From assembly GCA_037176905.1 (NCBI GenBank), contig JBBBWG010029198.1:113776-177775 (forward strand): a stretch of DNA of 64,000 bases, written 5' to 3'. Under the pieces are notes generated by a model. It did no database searches. It saw nothing but the letters and a program-made list of their open reading frames with translations, and was not told the origin of the DNA. This DNA comes from Azolla pinnata. Lineage: Eukaryota > Streptophyta > Polypodiopsida > Salviniales > Salviniaceae. The stretch's first letter is position 1; every line of letters begins with the position of its first letter. Below, piece after piece: positions 1-11,362 of the stretch. Made by a program: the position numbers and the translations under genes.

Positions 1-1850
1 CCAAACCCTAAACTACGCAAAAAGAAACCAAAAGGAAACTCTAACCCTGAACTATGGAGAGGGGAACCCTAACCCTCAACTTTGGAGAAGGTCCTCAGCT
101 CTGCAAAAGGAAAGGAAACCCTAACCTTGAACTATGCAGAAGGAAAGGAAACCCTAACTCAAACTATGCACCAGGGAAACCCTAACCCTAAGCCATGCGG
201 AAGGAAACCCAAGCCCTAAACTAATGGAGAACGAAACCCAAACCCAAACCACGGAGAAGGAAACCCTGGCCCTGAACTATGTAGAAGGAAACCCTATAGC
301 TCAAAACTATTTTGAGCTGGAAACCCCAACCCTAAACTATGGAGAAGGGAACCCCAACGATAAACTATGGAGAAGGGAATCCTAACCCTAAAATATGGAG
401 AAGGGAACCCTAACCCTAAAATACGGAGAAGGAAACTCAAACCCTAAACTATGCAAAAGAAATGGAAACCCTAAACCTAAACCATGCAGAGAGGAAACCG
501 TAGCCCTAAACTACGGAGAAGGGAACCCTAACCCTAAACTATGGAGAAGGAATACCGAACCCTAAACTATGCAAAAGAAAAGGAAACCCTAACCCAAACA
601 CCTGCAGAAAGGAAACCCTAGCCCTAAACTATGGAGCAGGAAGCCCTAAAACTAAACTATGGAGAAGGAATCCCCAAACCTAAATAAACTATGGAGAAGA
701 AAGCTCCAAACCTTAGTCCATGGAGAAGGAAACCCCAAACCCTAACCTACGGAGAAGGAAAGCCTAACCCTAAACTTTGGAGCAGGACCTCAAAAGAAAC
801 CCTAACCCTAAGGTAGGGAGAAGGACCCTAAAGGAAACCCTAACCCTAAACTAGGGAGAAGGACCCTGAAGGAAGCCCTAACCCTGAACTAGGGAGAAGG
901 ACCCTGAAGCAAACCCTAACCCTAAACAAGGGAGAAGGACCCTAAAGGAAACCCTAACCCTAAACTGAAGAGAAGGACCCTGAAGGAAACCCGAACCCTA
1001 AACTTTGGAGCAGGACCTCGAAATAAACCCTAACCCTAAGCCGGGGAGAAGGACCCTGAAGGAAACCCTAACCCTAGACTTTGGAGAAGGACCCTGAAGG
1101 AAACCCTAACCCTAGACTTTGGAGAGGGACCTTGAAGGAAACCCTAACCCTAAACTTTGGAGAAGGACCTTGAAGGAACCCCAAACTTTGGAGGACCCTG
1201 ATTTAGGGTTTCCTTCAGGGTCCTTCTCCCTAGTTTAGGGTTAGGGTTTCCTTCAGGGTCCCTCTCCAAAGTTTAGGGTTAGGGTTTCCATTTGGAGAAG
1301 GACCCTGAAGGGAACCCTAACCCTAAACTGAAGAGAAGGCCTGAAGGGAACCGTAACCCTAAACTGAAGTGAAGGACCCTGAAGGGAACCCTAACCCTGA
1401 ACTGAAGGAAACCCTAACCCTAACCCTGAACTGAAGGAAACCCTAACCCTAACCCTAAACCGAAGGAAATCCTAACCCTAACCTAAACCGAAGGAAACCC
1501 TAACCCTAACCTAAACCGAAGGAAACCTAACCCTAACCCTAAACCGAAGGAAACCCTAACCCTAACCCTAAACCGAAGGAAACCTAACCCTAACCCTAAA
1601 CCGAAGGAAACCCTAACCCTAACCCTAAACCGATGGAAACCCTAACCCTAACCCTGAGCTGATGGAAATCATAACCCTAACCCGGAACTGAAGCAAACCC
1701 TAACCCTAACCCTAAACTGAAGGAAACCTAACCCTAACCCTAAACCAAAGGAAACCCTTACCCTAACCCTAAACCGAAGGAAACCTAACCCTAACCCTAA
1801 ACTGAAGGGAACCCTAACCCTAACCCTAAACTGAAGAGAAGAGGAGAAGA
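1..1850. repeat. Degenerate telomere-motif tandem array
   Basis: Almost the whole interval is built from CCCTAA/CCCTAAA motifs separated by a short recurring spacer of the type ACTATGGAGAAGG or GAAGGACCCTGAAGG, giving units of about 30-38 bp. From about 1380 the spacer shortens to GAAGGAAA and units fall to about 26 bp, so the array is closest to pure telomere repeat at its right end. A segment near 1198-1289 is in the opposite orientation. This is an interstitial, diverged array and not a chromosome end as far as can be seen, because the left edge is simply the window edge. Confidence 0.95.
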
Positions 1851-2232
1851 GAAGAGAAGAGAAGAGAAGAGAGAGAGGAAGGGAAACCCTAAAAAAGAGG
1901 CACAGAGAAAAAGAGGACAGTTAGAGAGAGGCTCTCTCTTCTCCGATCGATCCCACCATCATCACCATCATCATCATCATCAGCATCATCTGTCTGCTGC
2001 GCTTTCTGCTCCCTCCCCCGCCATAGCCACATCTCCTCTGATCTGCTGTCTGTCACGCTCCTTTTGCCCTAATCCCCTTCCTCCCGCTCTGTCTATGGAC
2101 TCCCTCTTCTTCCTCCTTTAGACGCCCTGCCTGACGCACTTACCTCACGGTCCCACGCCCTGATCTGTCGCTATACTTCCCCTCTCCCTCCCCCTCAACG
2201 CCTCCCCCGAAATCCTCCCCGTTCCTTCCACC
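1851..2232 (+). promoter_or_regulatory. Probable promoter/5' leader of the DCD-poly(A) polymerase gene
   Basis: A GAGA-rich stretch (about 1840-1880), a (CAT)n run near 1957-1990 and a C/T-rich leader precede the start codon at 2233, which has the context CCACCATGGTG. Pyrimidine-rich leaders are common in plant genes. No convincing TATA box was seen, so the transcription start is not placed. Confidence 0.4.
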
Positions 2233-5200
2233 ATGGTGGCTGTCAAGGCGCAGTACCGGCTCAGCCGCTCCGATTTCGACTGGCGCGCTCCCAAAGCTCA
2301 ACCCAAACCTGCCGTGAAGAGCTTTGCGGGCTTCATCTTCGTCTGCGATGAGTCCACCAGACGAGATCTGGGGCGTATGGTCTTTGGTTAGTGCTTCCGC
2401 TCCTCCGTTTTCTCCTCGTTTCCGTGGATTTAGGTTCGTGGATGTGTTTTTGAAACCGGACAGCGGTGGCTTCTCTGATCTGCCGCTCTGCGATTAGAGA
2501 TCTCGTAGAACCGAGAGTGATGGATGTATGTACATACAAGTACAGCTCAGGCCCGTGTACGCGTGTTATTCTTTCGTCACATTCTGAGCTTGTAGAAGCA
2601 TGTATCACTATTCCAGTATTTCTCTCAGATGTGATCTCTCCATATCAGAGACCAAGAAGTGTCTGCTGTAAGGTAAACAGTATTATTCGCAGGAAAGCAG
2701 GCGGTTGTGTTCAGATTTGGGAGAAATTCTATTGCCTGAGAAGTCAGATATTTGTCGACATTCTCGAATCTTACCGTATCCTTGTGTACTTCTTCTCTAG
2801 AAGATAGGCGAGGACAGGAGCTCACCAAATAAACAGATCATATCAAATTAGCTCAATTTTGACACATGCTTATCTGCAGGAGTGATTGGTCTCTTGGTTG
2901 TAGAATTTTTATACAGAGGTCGCATGTACATAGCAATTTTGTTTTCTGAAACAGAAAGGATTATGACATTCAGAGCATAGTTATTTGTATAAGTCCGTTG
3001 GAATCTTTCTGCAACATATGTTTTGCACAATTTTGTGTGTTAGAGTTTGTATGTGAGCTCCTCAATATGGTCTAATCGTAAGACTGCTTTTATAAATAGG
3101 TTTCTTGGCTTAATAAGATAGCTTATTTTGTGATTGTGTATTCAAGTGTATTCATGTTAAGAGTATGTTGTGTGAGTGTGTGCGAGTCTCTAAATGTGGT
3201 CTATTTTGTAAGCCTTTTTGTATAAGATGATGTTTTTGCATCATATGATAGATCGAATGTGTATGGAACGAGCCTGGAGTTAAACGAGCATGCATGTTGC
3301 CAGTTCCCTGGAGTTAACTTACTCATTGTATTTTTTGTTACTCTCCTGGTTCTCGTTTCTATCTTGGTTGTCAATTGGGGAAAGTTTCTTCCATGCAAAA
3401 TCCTTAGCTTCTGACTTGTATAAAGGCAACAAAATGTTCAATCCGGAGATTTTTGTAAATTTTTACTGAAGAGGTCAAGCTCTTACTTGTAACGGATCCT
3501 GAGAATGGATCTGTTTGTGTAATTGGCCTAATAAGGGAGCCACATGAGAAGTGGAAAAGAAGTCACATATATATAGTTCTTTCCAGAAACTTTCTCCTTC
3601 TTTTATGTCAGGGCTGTAGATCTAAGAGAAAGAGTTAACGGGAACTAGCTCCATGAAATTAATCTGATTGCCATTCAATTTGTTTCATTTAAAAAGTTCA
3701 AGTCCTTCACATTTCAGGCCTGCCTGCATCCTACATGGATAAGGTACGGGTGATTCGGAAAGGAATGCCATTGTTCCTGTTCAACTTCTCTGAGCGGTTG
3801 CTGTATGGCGTCTTTGAGGTTCACATTTTCTTACCCATTGTTAGTAACCTTCGTAATTCTATGGATGAGAACCGGACTTGATATGAAATATGTACTTCTA
3901 TCAGGCTGCCAGTGATGGTGGATTTAATCTTGATCCCTATGCATGGGAGGACTTTGATGGGAAGTCAGGAAGGTCTTCTAAACCGGTTTCAAAATTTCCT
4001 GCACAGGTGAGTTTTCTGAAGTTTTTTCCTCCGACTTAAAAGGATGCTGGTTAAGGATCTGGCCGCTTCAGAATTTTATTCTTCGGTTACAGGTTAGAAT
4101 ATGTGTTCGAACTGAGAGCCATGCGCTTGATGAAGAGTCATTTCGGTCTATCCTTGAGTATGAGGACAATGGGTTCAGATTGGATTTGAATGCACATCAG
4201 GTAAGATATACTATTTTCTGGTTGTCAAATTCTCTGCTGTGATGCTCGTTACATTGCATATATTAAAACATCTATGTATACATCTTCTCACTGAACGCCT
4301 TACTAGTGCAGGTGCAGCAATTGATTGAGTTGTTTGACTCTTCTGTACCTGTAGAGAGAAATGTTGAAACTCAGAACTCCTCTGCACAGCAATCTGGGGA
4401 TCCAGAATCACCAGGGGCAGGATATAAATCCGACTCCTACTGTTCAAGCGATTGTTCTAGCAAAGGTGTCAATTCTTGTGAGGATGAGTGGAATGATGAT
4501 GAAAAACTGCATTATCAACAGGAAGATGATGAAGATGTACTTAACGAACGGCTAAATCTAATTGACATAGAAAAATCAGAACAGAACAATAGGCAATTTC
4601 AGATGTCCAATATGTCTAATGCAAGACCAGGGGCGCGCTACTATAGTGTACAGTGTAAAGGGCCTTCTCAGAAGTTAGAGTGTACCAATCCTATGTCGAG
4701 GAGGTTTCATGACGATGATCCTGCTGTCAACAGCAATAGCTGCTTGCAAAGTAGGGGAGATCAGTTAATTACTGTAAACAGACAGGATCGAGCTGTATCT
4801 GTGCCAATGGTACCATCCCAAGGTCCATTTTATATGGATAATATGGTGGGCAAATGTCAACAAGAGAATCCGAACTTTGGTACACATTCAGAGAAAGCAA
4901 CAAAATGGAGTGACCAAAACTATTCTAGGGGCGCAATGGGACATTTAAGAAACCAGAGATTTTTTCTAGATAAGTTCTCCAGGTCCACAGATCACAATCA
5001 ACAGATGCATATCGAGAATCATCCAGGTCAATTGTTGGTTTCTATGTCTGAAGCCTTCACCCAAACAATGGATGATCCTCAAAGAGAGAAAAACCAGCAT
5101 TTTATACATAATGCCCCTGTGGTGTTTGTGCCATCGATCATCCATCGGCCTTCTCAAGGCCGGAATCTAGTCGAAGATTTACATTATGAAATCATGAACT

Positions 5201-7073
5201 TTGCAAGATGTACAAGGCCTTCTTTACAAGTTCAATATCATGTCGAGGCTGCCATATTTTGTGTTAGGAAAGGAGTTAAAAGCGTCTGGCCAGAAGCAGA
5301 CGTTGAAGTGAGTGCCAGTCAAATGCATTGCTACATCTCTGTTGTACTTCAATATATTTATAATATTTACAGGAAAATGATTAGTCAATACGTAAGCTAT
5401 AGTGGTGTAGCATTTATCTTGTCTGTCCTGTGTATAAACTATCCTTGTGTAGGACTTCTTACTGACGACATGTTTGCACTAGCCTCTCTTTGTAGCTGCA
5501 TTTTGTAACTTTAGTTTCTTTATAATTTCCAACATGCACATACATCTGCTGAATTTGCATTCTCTGGATGTTCTAAATAGTTTTTTATTTTTTTGATCAA
5601 TAGGTGTTCGGATCATTCTCAACAGGCTTATGTCTACAGCATAGCGATGTTGATTTAGCTGTCATTGATGCTCCACCTCTGGAAAACCTGCCTATTACTC
5701 AAGCATCTTCTATTCTAGTTCGTAAACTAGCAGCAGCTCTGAGTGCATATGAATGGTGTGAAAGCATCAACCCCTTGGATACGGCATCGATGCCTGTTCT
5801 GAAGTGTCTTTGTAGACCGTTTGCCACGACGAATGCCCCATCAATTGCTGTTGACATAACAATTGGAAGTATAAACAGGGTTCCTCCTGCTGTTCAAGAA
5901 CCAAGGAAGTTCAGCTCTCGTCACACGGGAGGTGCAGCTCGGGACTATGTACTTCAAAAGATAAGGGAATTTCCTGCACTAGCTCCATTGGTATGGTAAA
6001 ATATAGGTCCTCATTGATACCGTTGCTTTCAGCGAAAGTCTTTTGTCTCATCAAAGGTTTGATTTTCTTACCAGGTTCTGCTATTAAAGTCATTTTTGCA
6101 CCACAAGGATTTGAGTAATGTATACACTGGTGGCTTGGGTTCCTTCTCACTGACCCTACTAGTGGCCTTCTATTTAGAGGTATCGTTGACAATACCTGAA
6201 ATTAGCTTTATTGGTAATTCCTTTCGTTCAGTATTTTCTGACAATTGTACTTTCTTTTCTGTGATATAACAGCGAATCCATGTACCTAGGGATGTGTGTT
6301 CTGATGGAGGCAACAGTGATTCACCTACATCTCTCTTAAAATCTTCTCCTTTGTCCTGCTCATCAGAATTTTCTGATGACTCTGATACTCCGAGTACGAG
6401 TGGAAGATTTGGGGCATTGAGTTCGACAGAATTTGGTGACTACAGTCATGTATTAGGTGAGCGCTATGTTAGACGAGCAGCAGACACGATTGAAGGCGTT
6501 TTATTGCATTGGAGTCAGGGTAACTCACCATGTCTTGGAAGGCTACTTATTGGTTTCCTCCATTCTTTTGGTGTTGCACTTGATCTCTCAAGGGTGAAGA
6601 TTGTCCTGAATGTGAGTTCTTTCTGCCAGTGATGAATTAATGCAAGATTTCTATCGTTTACCTTGGTGTGTAAATTCTGTTCCATTTCCCTCTTTTAAAG
6701 GGCATTGATGGAAGCCCTGGTGGCATATTTGAACGTGAGGATCCTCATATTGCTTTGTGGATTGATGATCCATTGCGGCGGGGGGTGAATATTGGAGCAG
6801 GGTCTTATGGTATGGCACGTGTTCGGGTAAACATTCAAATGCAACTCTGATTAAACTATGTTCCTCTTCTATAGTACATTGAAAAACAAAAGCTGACTTT
6901 CTCACTGGAATTATTTCTGATAGACTGCGTTCAAGGAAATGTTGGACGTTTTGTATGCACCTTCAGCGCTAGCATCACCGCTTCATTGTGAAGATGAGGA
7001 TTGTCAGGATTTGGTTGCGTTTGCAGAGCTGCCTCATCTAAGACAATTAATGAACAAAGTTGATGGATATTGA
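2233..7073 (+). CDS. DCD domain fused to TRF4/5-like non-canonical poly(A) polymerase
   Basis: Ten coding exons read in one frame: 2233-2386, 3718-3818, 3905-4006, 4093-4200, 4312-5307, 5604-5990, 6075-6179, 6273-6611, 6701-6826, 6924-7073; 855 residues. Residues ~27-165 match the plant DCD (development and cell death) domain, with its opening GFIFVC, then FGLPASY, MPLFLFNFSERLLYGVFEA, and FPAQVRI. After a ~280-residue polar linker comes a nucleotidyltransferase core: VFGSFSTG at 488-495, catalytic Asp pair in SDVDLAV (502, 504) and a third Asp in AVDITIG (571). A PAP-associated region follows: HTGGAARD, VYTGGLGSFSLTLLVAF, then DPLRRGVN and GSYGMARV. TRF4/5 (TENT4) enzymes add short A tails to nuclear RNAs for exosome decay; DCD proteins are stress and cell-death linked. 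The catalytic residues are kept, so activity is plausible. The large exon 4312-5307 carries both the end of DCD and the start of the transferase, which argues for a true single gene. The stop at 7071 and downstream AT-rich DNA to ~7930 look like 3' UTR. Confidence 0.88.
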
Positions 7074-7929
7074 AGCTGGTTTCAATGCTCGTCAATGGAA
7101 GGTTATGTTCAGTGGCGAATGGCTCATTGCTCTCGACCATCCTCCCGATGAAGAGGATAATGGTACATATTGCTTCATGCGTAGAAAGGTTGCACCGATT
7201 GATTGATAACCATGGCAACCCTTCATAGAAAGGCAAGGTGTATTGTCCTTCACTTGATTCAGAAGAAAAAATGGCTTGCCTGGTGGTGTTAGTACGCACT
7301 ATAGCCTATATATGTAAGGCCTGTAATGCAGAAGTGTTCTGGTTTAGATGACTGAACAAGATCGGGAGAACATGATGATGGTTTCTCAGATTTAGGAACA
7401 GTTGGGCACTGCGTCAAGTGTACAGTCAAGTGAAAGATCCATGCCTACCATGTTTCAGAACTGACAGCTAATTGTGTTGCCTTTCTAAGCATGATAAATG
7501 TTTTGCTTAGAATCTGGTGCTATCTGAGCGATTTGGCTTGGAGCCAAGTTCATTGCTTCTACTCGTTAAGGAAAGCTGAGAAAGCAGAAAAAAGCTGTGG
7601 TATGGCGTATGAAATAGATTCTAGAATCTCCTTCGACAGTAGGCTTTCAGCTGGTTAAGTTAGCTGCTTTTGGAAGAAAGAGCAGGGAAATGGTGATGAT
7701 GATGAAAAAAAAAAGGACCTAAATATTTTCTTTCAAATTTGGTTTATGGCTTAAGGTGGGTTTGGTCTTTGCCTAAGGTGGTTTTCTTTCTTTATCTGAA
7801 AAACTGTTGGTGCTGGTTCGTGCGCCGAATATGTAAGATGCTGGATTTCTTTCATTCTTGTATCTCGGTTGCTCCATGAGTGACTTTGTCTCTTACGAGA
7901 TATAGTAGTAGTTTATTTAATAGAGTTAT

Positions 7930-10380
7930 ATATATTTATAGGGTATTGATTCCTGTCTCTTGTTTAAGTTTAGTAGGCTTGCGATTGTCTCGTCTGTCTT
8001 GCCGAAATTGGTAAGAGTATGTGCGCAATTATGAATTGTTCCAAATGGAGCTTGTGTTGACTCTGTGATGATCATGTCTTTGAGCATGGTACGTATGTAT
8101 CTTAGCACAGGCAAGTTTTCGTGGTAGATTGGAGATCAAGAGGACTAACAGTAATTGTATGTGATTGTATTCCAACTTGTTGGTGTAAAATTTTATACTA
8201 CCGATGAATGTTACTTGTGAAGAAAAAAAACTAACTGGTGAAGCTTTAGATATCTTATGCCTGTTGCAAAGTTTACTGAAATTGGCATGTTTTTAGTACA
8301 TTACATCATTGGCTGCATTTTGTTTGATAATTCAACAATGCCGCCCTTATTTGGGTTAAAATTACCATAAAGAAGGAAACCCAAAAGCAATTCTGTGAAC
8401 TATGGATTGCAATCTATAGATCCATACAGATCTGCATGATCTATGGATTGCAATTTTGCATTGCCTCTATACATAGATCACACAGATGTTATCTACCGTA
8501 TGGAAGTGGCAGATTAGCATGAAGGTCAATTCAATGTGAACTGTTGTCTAAATCAAAATTACGAACATATTTTGGAGTTTCTAGAGCATCTCTTCCATGT
8601 TTTCTGGCCTAGCAGCCTACTCTGATAAGATTTTGGTAAGATTCACAAGCTATGGGATTTGTGATGAAATGCTCAGAAGGCATACGAATGTCCAGCATTT
8701 TTCCTTTCCATGTTCCAAGCCAAGATACACAGGATGCTTCGATAGAAGATTCTTGTTAGATGCCGATATTGAATGGCTTTCGGCGCTCTTGATCCACCAA
8801 TGAGGATTGCTTGCCCCACGTGCTCCCACAATCTCTGATCTTTATCCTGGGCCAATTGGGTGGGATCTGAGAAAGGCCAACTTTAATTGAACAGCTGAAA
8901 AAAAGCAAAGAAGAAGAAAGAAACCATTGGATCTTGGCAATGCAGTAGTAGGTTTGAAGGATTTGGACTCTTATGCTGCATACATTGCCCAATGTCCACT
9001 TCATTTCGGGGCAGTGTTTGCTTCATTTGTCCATTTGGTGTGTGCTTTGTTTGCCCTTCTTCCCCACTTGCTGATGCCGATCCTCATTGCTCCATTTCTG
9101 CACAAATTTCCAGAAAGAAAAGTCACCAGCGGGCCCTTACACCAGCAACACAATACACATACACTGAACACAATGCTGAGACTGATGATGCCATTCTTCT
9201 CTCATCATATTGACAATTGCGGCCTATCTATGGGTCAAGATTCATGAGAATCGGGAGGGGCACATACATAGCTGTGTTTAGCAAAATACATTTTGTCTTG
9301 CTAGTGAGGAGCCTCAAAACCTGCAAAGGATATTCACAACATGGCTAAGAAAGACTTCACTACACTCTATTTATAAATGTCCTTGCCCCCCATGATGATC
9401 CACCACCACCACCACCACCAACATTCATCGGCATCATCATCGGACATCTCCTCACCAAAGTCAAACTAAAGTCTGAGCGGATGAACGATGACGACAAGCT
9501 TATCTTCTTCAATCTCATGGCTCGTGAGGCTACTGATCACAAGATGATATTTCGGATAGCAACTGATGAATAAACAATGCGACGGTACAAGATGAGGGTG
9601 CAAGTTGGGCGAAAGATGACGCGATTCTTTCCAACAGCTTGTCCAGCTCTAAAGTGGGGTGCGCTAAAGGAAAGCTATCTATCTATATCTTCCACAATCC
9701 TTGCTTTCAGCGCAGTTGGGGTTATAATAGTATGCAATAATAGATAGGCCTATAAAAAAAAAAACAGTCCAATTGTTCCCACGACGTCAACATCGGCGAT
9801 GAATGCCGCTGATCATATGGACAAAGAACCCACCCTAATGCGGCTTTAGAAACAGAGGAAACACGATTAGAATCGTATAATAGGCAAGCATTTCTTCTGT
9901 GCCCATGTTTGCAAACACGATACAGAGCATCATCGTCGACTCATCATCGTTGTCGTCATCGTCATCGTCATCATCATCATCATCAAAACCAGCTCTACAT
10001 TGGGACTAAGCAAACCAGTAACCAGTTTTTTTCTTCTTGTTTGCTTCACACTGTTTCCTTGATCACAATCAGAACTCGACAACTGTAGAGTTCTTTTTGG
10101 CTTCCCCATTTTCTCAGATTGGTAAGTAAATCCCGACCCTTCAAACACAGTGAAACCAGCGGCAAGAAAGATGTCATCTCAAACTCGAAAGGCCATGGTT
10201 TCCCAAGCCAAGGAGAAACCGTGGTTTTCACCCAAGTGGCCTCAAAACCACGGGTCCCATGAGCCAGATCTCAGCTGTCACAGGCGTAAAGAAAAAGGAA
10301 AAGCCATAGCTTCCGTTGTGAGAGAAAGAAAGCCATCGCTGTTTCTTTTTCTTTCTTTCTTGTGGGGTCTCCTTTTGGAG
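7930..10380. other. Intergenic, no recognised gene
   Basis: Short open frames at 8597-9247 and elsewhere have no recognisable domain or splice logic. The stretch contains a repeated ctatggattgcaat motif (about 8400-8460), a CCACCACCA run near 9400, and a GAT/CAT run at 9930-9985. The right end is likely promoter for the candidate gene at 10678. Confidence 0.5.
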
Positions 10381-10383
10381 CTT

Positions 10384-10391
10384 TATATAAA
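10384..10391 (+). promoter_or_regulatory. TATA box candidate
   Basis: TATATAAA sits about 294 bp before the ATG at 10678. The predicted leader between them holds several telobox-like AACCCTAA motifs (10459, 10492 and near 10530), an element common in plant growth and translation genes. Confidence 0.5.
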
Positions 10392-10677
10392 GGAGATCAG
10401 AGACCACAGCCGAACTCAGAAATCTGTCCAAAAGCAAGCAAATTTGCCTCTCACCCAGAACCCTAATTCATCAAAGCTTCCTGCCCATCGGAACCCTAAT
10501 CTCCGGCACCCATCAGAAGCCTAGAAACCCCAAAACCCTAGAACCTGAGCGCCCCTACAGCTACAGATCAGACCGATCTCTGCAAGCCCTTCTTTCCTGT
10601 TCTTTCCTCTCCCTCCGTCTAAGTTTCCCTTCTAAAGCATACAGCAAGGAGAACAGAAATCCAAACATTCGAGTAGG

Positions 10678-11034
10678 ATGGATAGGTTGAGCGCAGTGAT
10701 ACCGGCGGTGATGAGGGCGGCGGCGGCGCAGAGGAAGGAGTACGGCGTGCAGGGCCCGGTGCATCTGATGAAGGGCACAGCGATGGCGCGATCGTCGTCG
10801 TCGTCGTCGTCGTCGTCGAAGGGACAGGAGGAGGAGGCGGAGGCGTCATCAGGGAGGGCCCGAATCGCAGAGCGCGAAGGAGGGGAAGCGCGGATGAGGA
10901 AGGAGGAGGGCAGAAGAAGCAGCTCTCCGCCTGCGCAGCGATGGCGGCAGAGCAGCAGCAGCAGCAGCAGAATCCATGGCGAGGCTGCGGTCCGCCAAAC
11001 CCTAATCCGCCAGGCGTTCGTGCCGCTCTACTGA
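10678..11034 (+). CDS. Candidate small Ser/Arg-rich protein
   Basis: A 118-residue single-exon frame starting MDRLSAVIPAVMRAAAAQ. It lies ~290 bp after a good TATA box and a telobox-containing leader, which is the main reason to keep it. A (TCG)n run gives poly-Ser at ~39-47, followed by a charged Glu/Arg region and a second Ser run. No known domain was recognised. The region is GC-rich and repetitive, and several other frames on both strands are also open, so this could be a repeat artefact or part of a longer spliced gene. Confidence 0.35.
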   Translation: MDRLSAVIPAVMRAAAAQRKEYGVQGPVHLMKGTAMARSSSSSSSSSKGQEEEAEASSGRARIAEREGGEARMRKEEGRRSSSPPAQRWRQSSSSSSRIHGEAAVRQTLIRQAFVPLY

Positions 11035-11040
11035 GCGAAG

Positions 11041-11095
11041 CAGACGACGAAGACGAAGACGAAGACGAAGACGACGAAGACGAAGAAGACGAAGA
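11041..11095. repeat. GAC/GAA trinucleotide run
   Basis: An imperfect GACGAAGAC repeat just after the candidate small CDS. It creates acidic or Phe/Val-rich frames in other registers that should not be taken as genes. Confidence 0.85.
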
Positions 11096-11107
11096 CGCGC
11101 CAATCAC

Positions 11108-11220
11108 AGCCCGCCACGTGTCGGGGCCGCCCAATCGCGCCCCGCCACGTGTCGCCCGCCGGCCCAGTCGCGCCGCGCCACGTGGCGGCCCCCCGCCAAT
11201 CGCGCCGCGCCACGTGGCGG
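11108..11220. promoter_or_regulatory. Tandem array of four G-box/ABRE elements
   Basis: CACGTG occurs at 11115, 11146, 11179 and 11211, each inside a ~32 bp GC-rich unit of the form CGCCACGTGKCGG plus CCCAATCGCGCC. Two copies read CCACGTGTC, the strong ABA-response form. The G-box is the known site of bZIP and bHLH factors. Spacing of 31, 33 and 32 bp is about three helical turns, so all sites face the same side of DNA. Which gene they serve is unclear. Confidence 0.8.
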
Positions 11221-11290
11221 GCCGTTCTCCCTGACTCCTCGCCACAAATAATTTTGCCAACCGGCTTCTCCCTTCTTTTTCTTCTCTTCC

Positions 11291-11362
11291 TAAACCCTAA
11301 ACCCTAAACCCTAAACCCTAAACCCTAAACCCTAAACCCTCAACCCTCAACCCTAAACCCTT
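11291..11362. repeat. Near-perfect CCCTAAA run
   Basis: About ten copies of the plant telomere heptamer in direct orientation, with two CCCTCAA variants. It directly follows the G-box array. It is far more regular than the arrays at 1-1850 and 33-35 kb, suggesting a younger insertion. Confidence 0.95.

Noticed and set aside
1-1850. True chromosome end
   Set aside because: The repeats are highly diverged and mixed with spacers and an inverted block; a real terminus would be near-perfect heptamers.
2233-7073. Two separate genes, a DCD protein and a poly(A) polymerase
   Set aside because: Exon 4312-5307 holds the C-terminal part of DCD and the N-terminal part of the transferase in one uninterrupted frame, with no internal promoter or terminator signal seen.
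10619-11260. 213-residue minus-strand Ser/Cys/Pro-rich frame
   Set aside because: Made of reverse-read triplet runs and the G-box repeat; no start context or domain.
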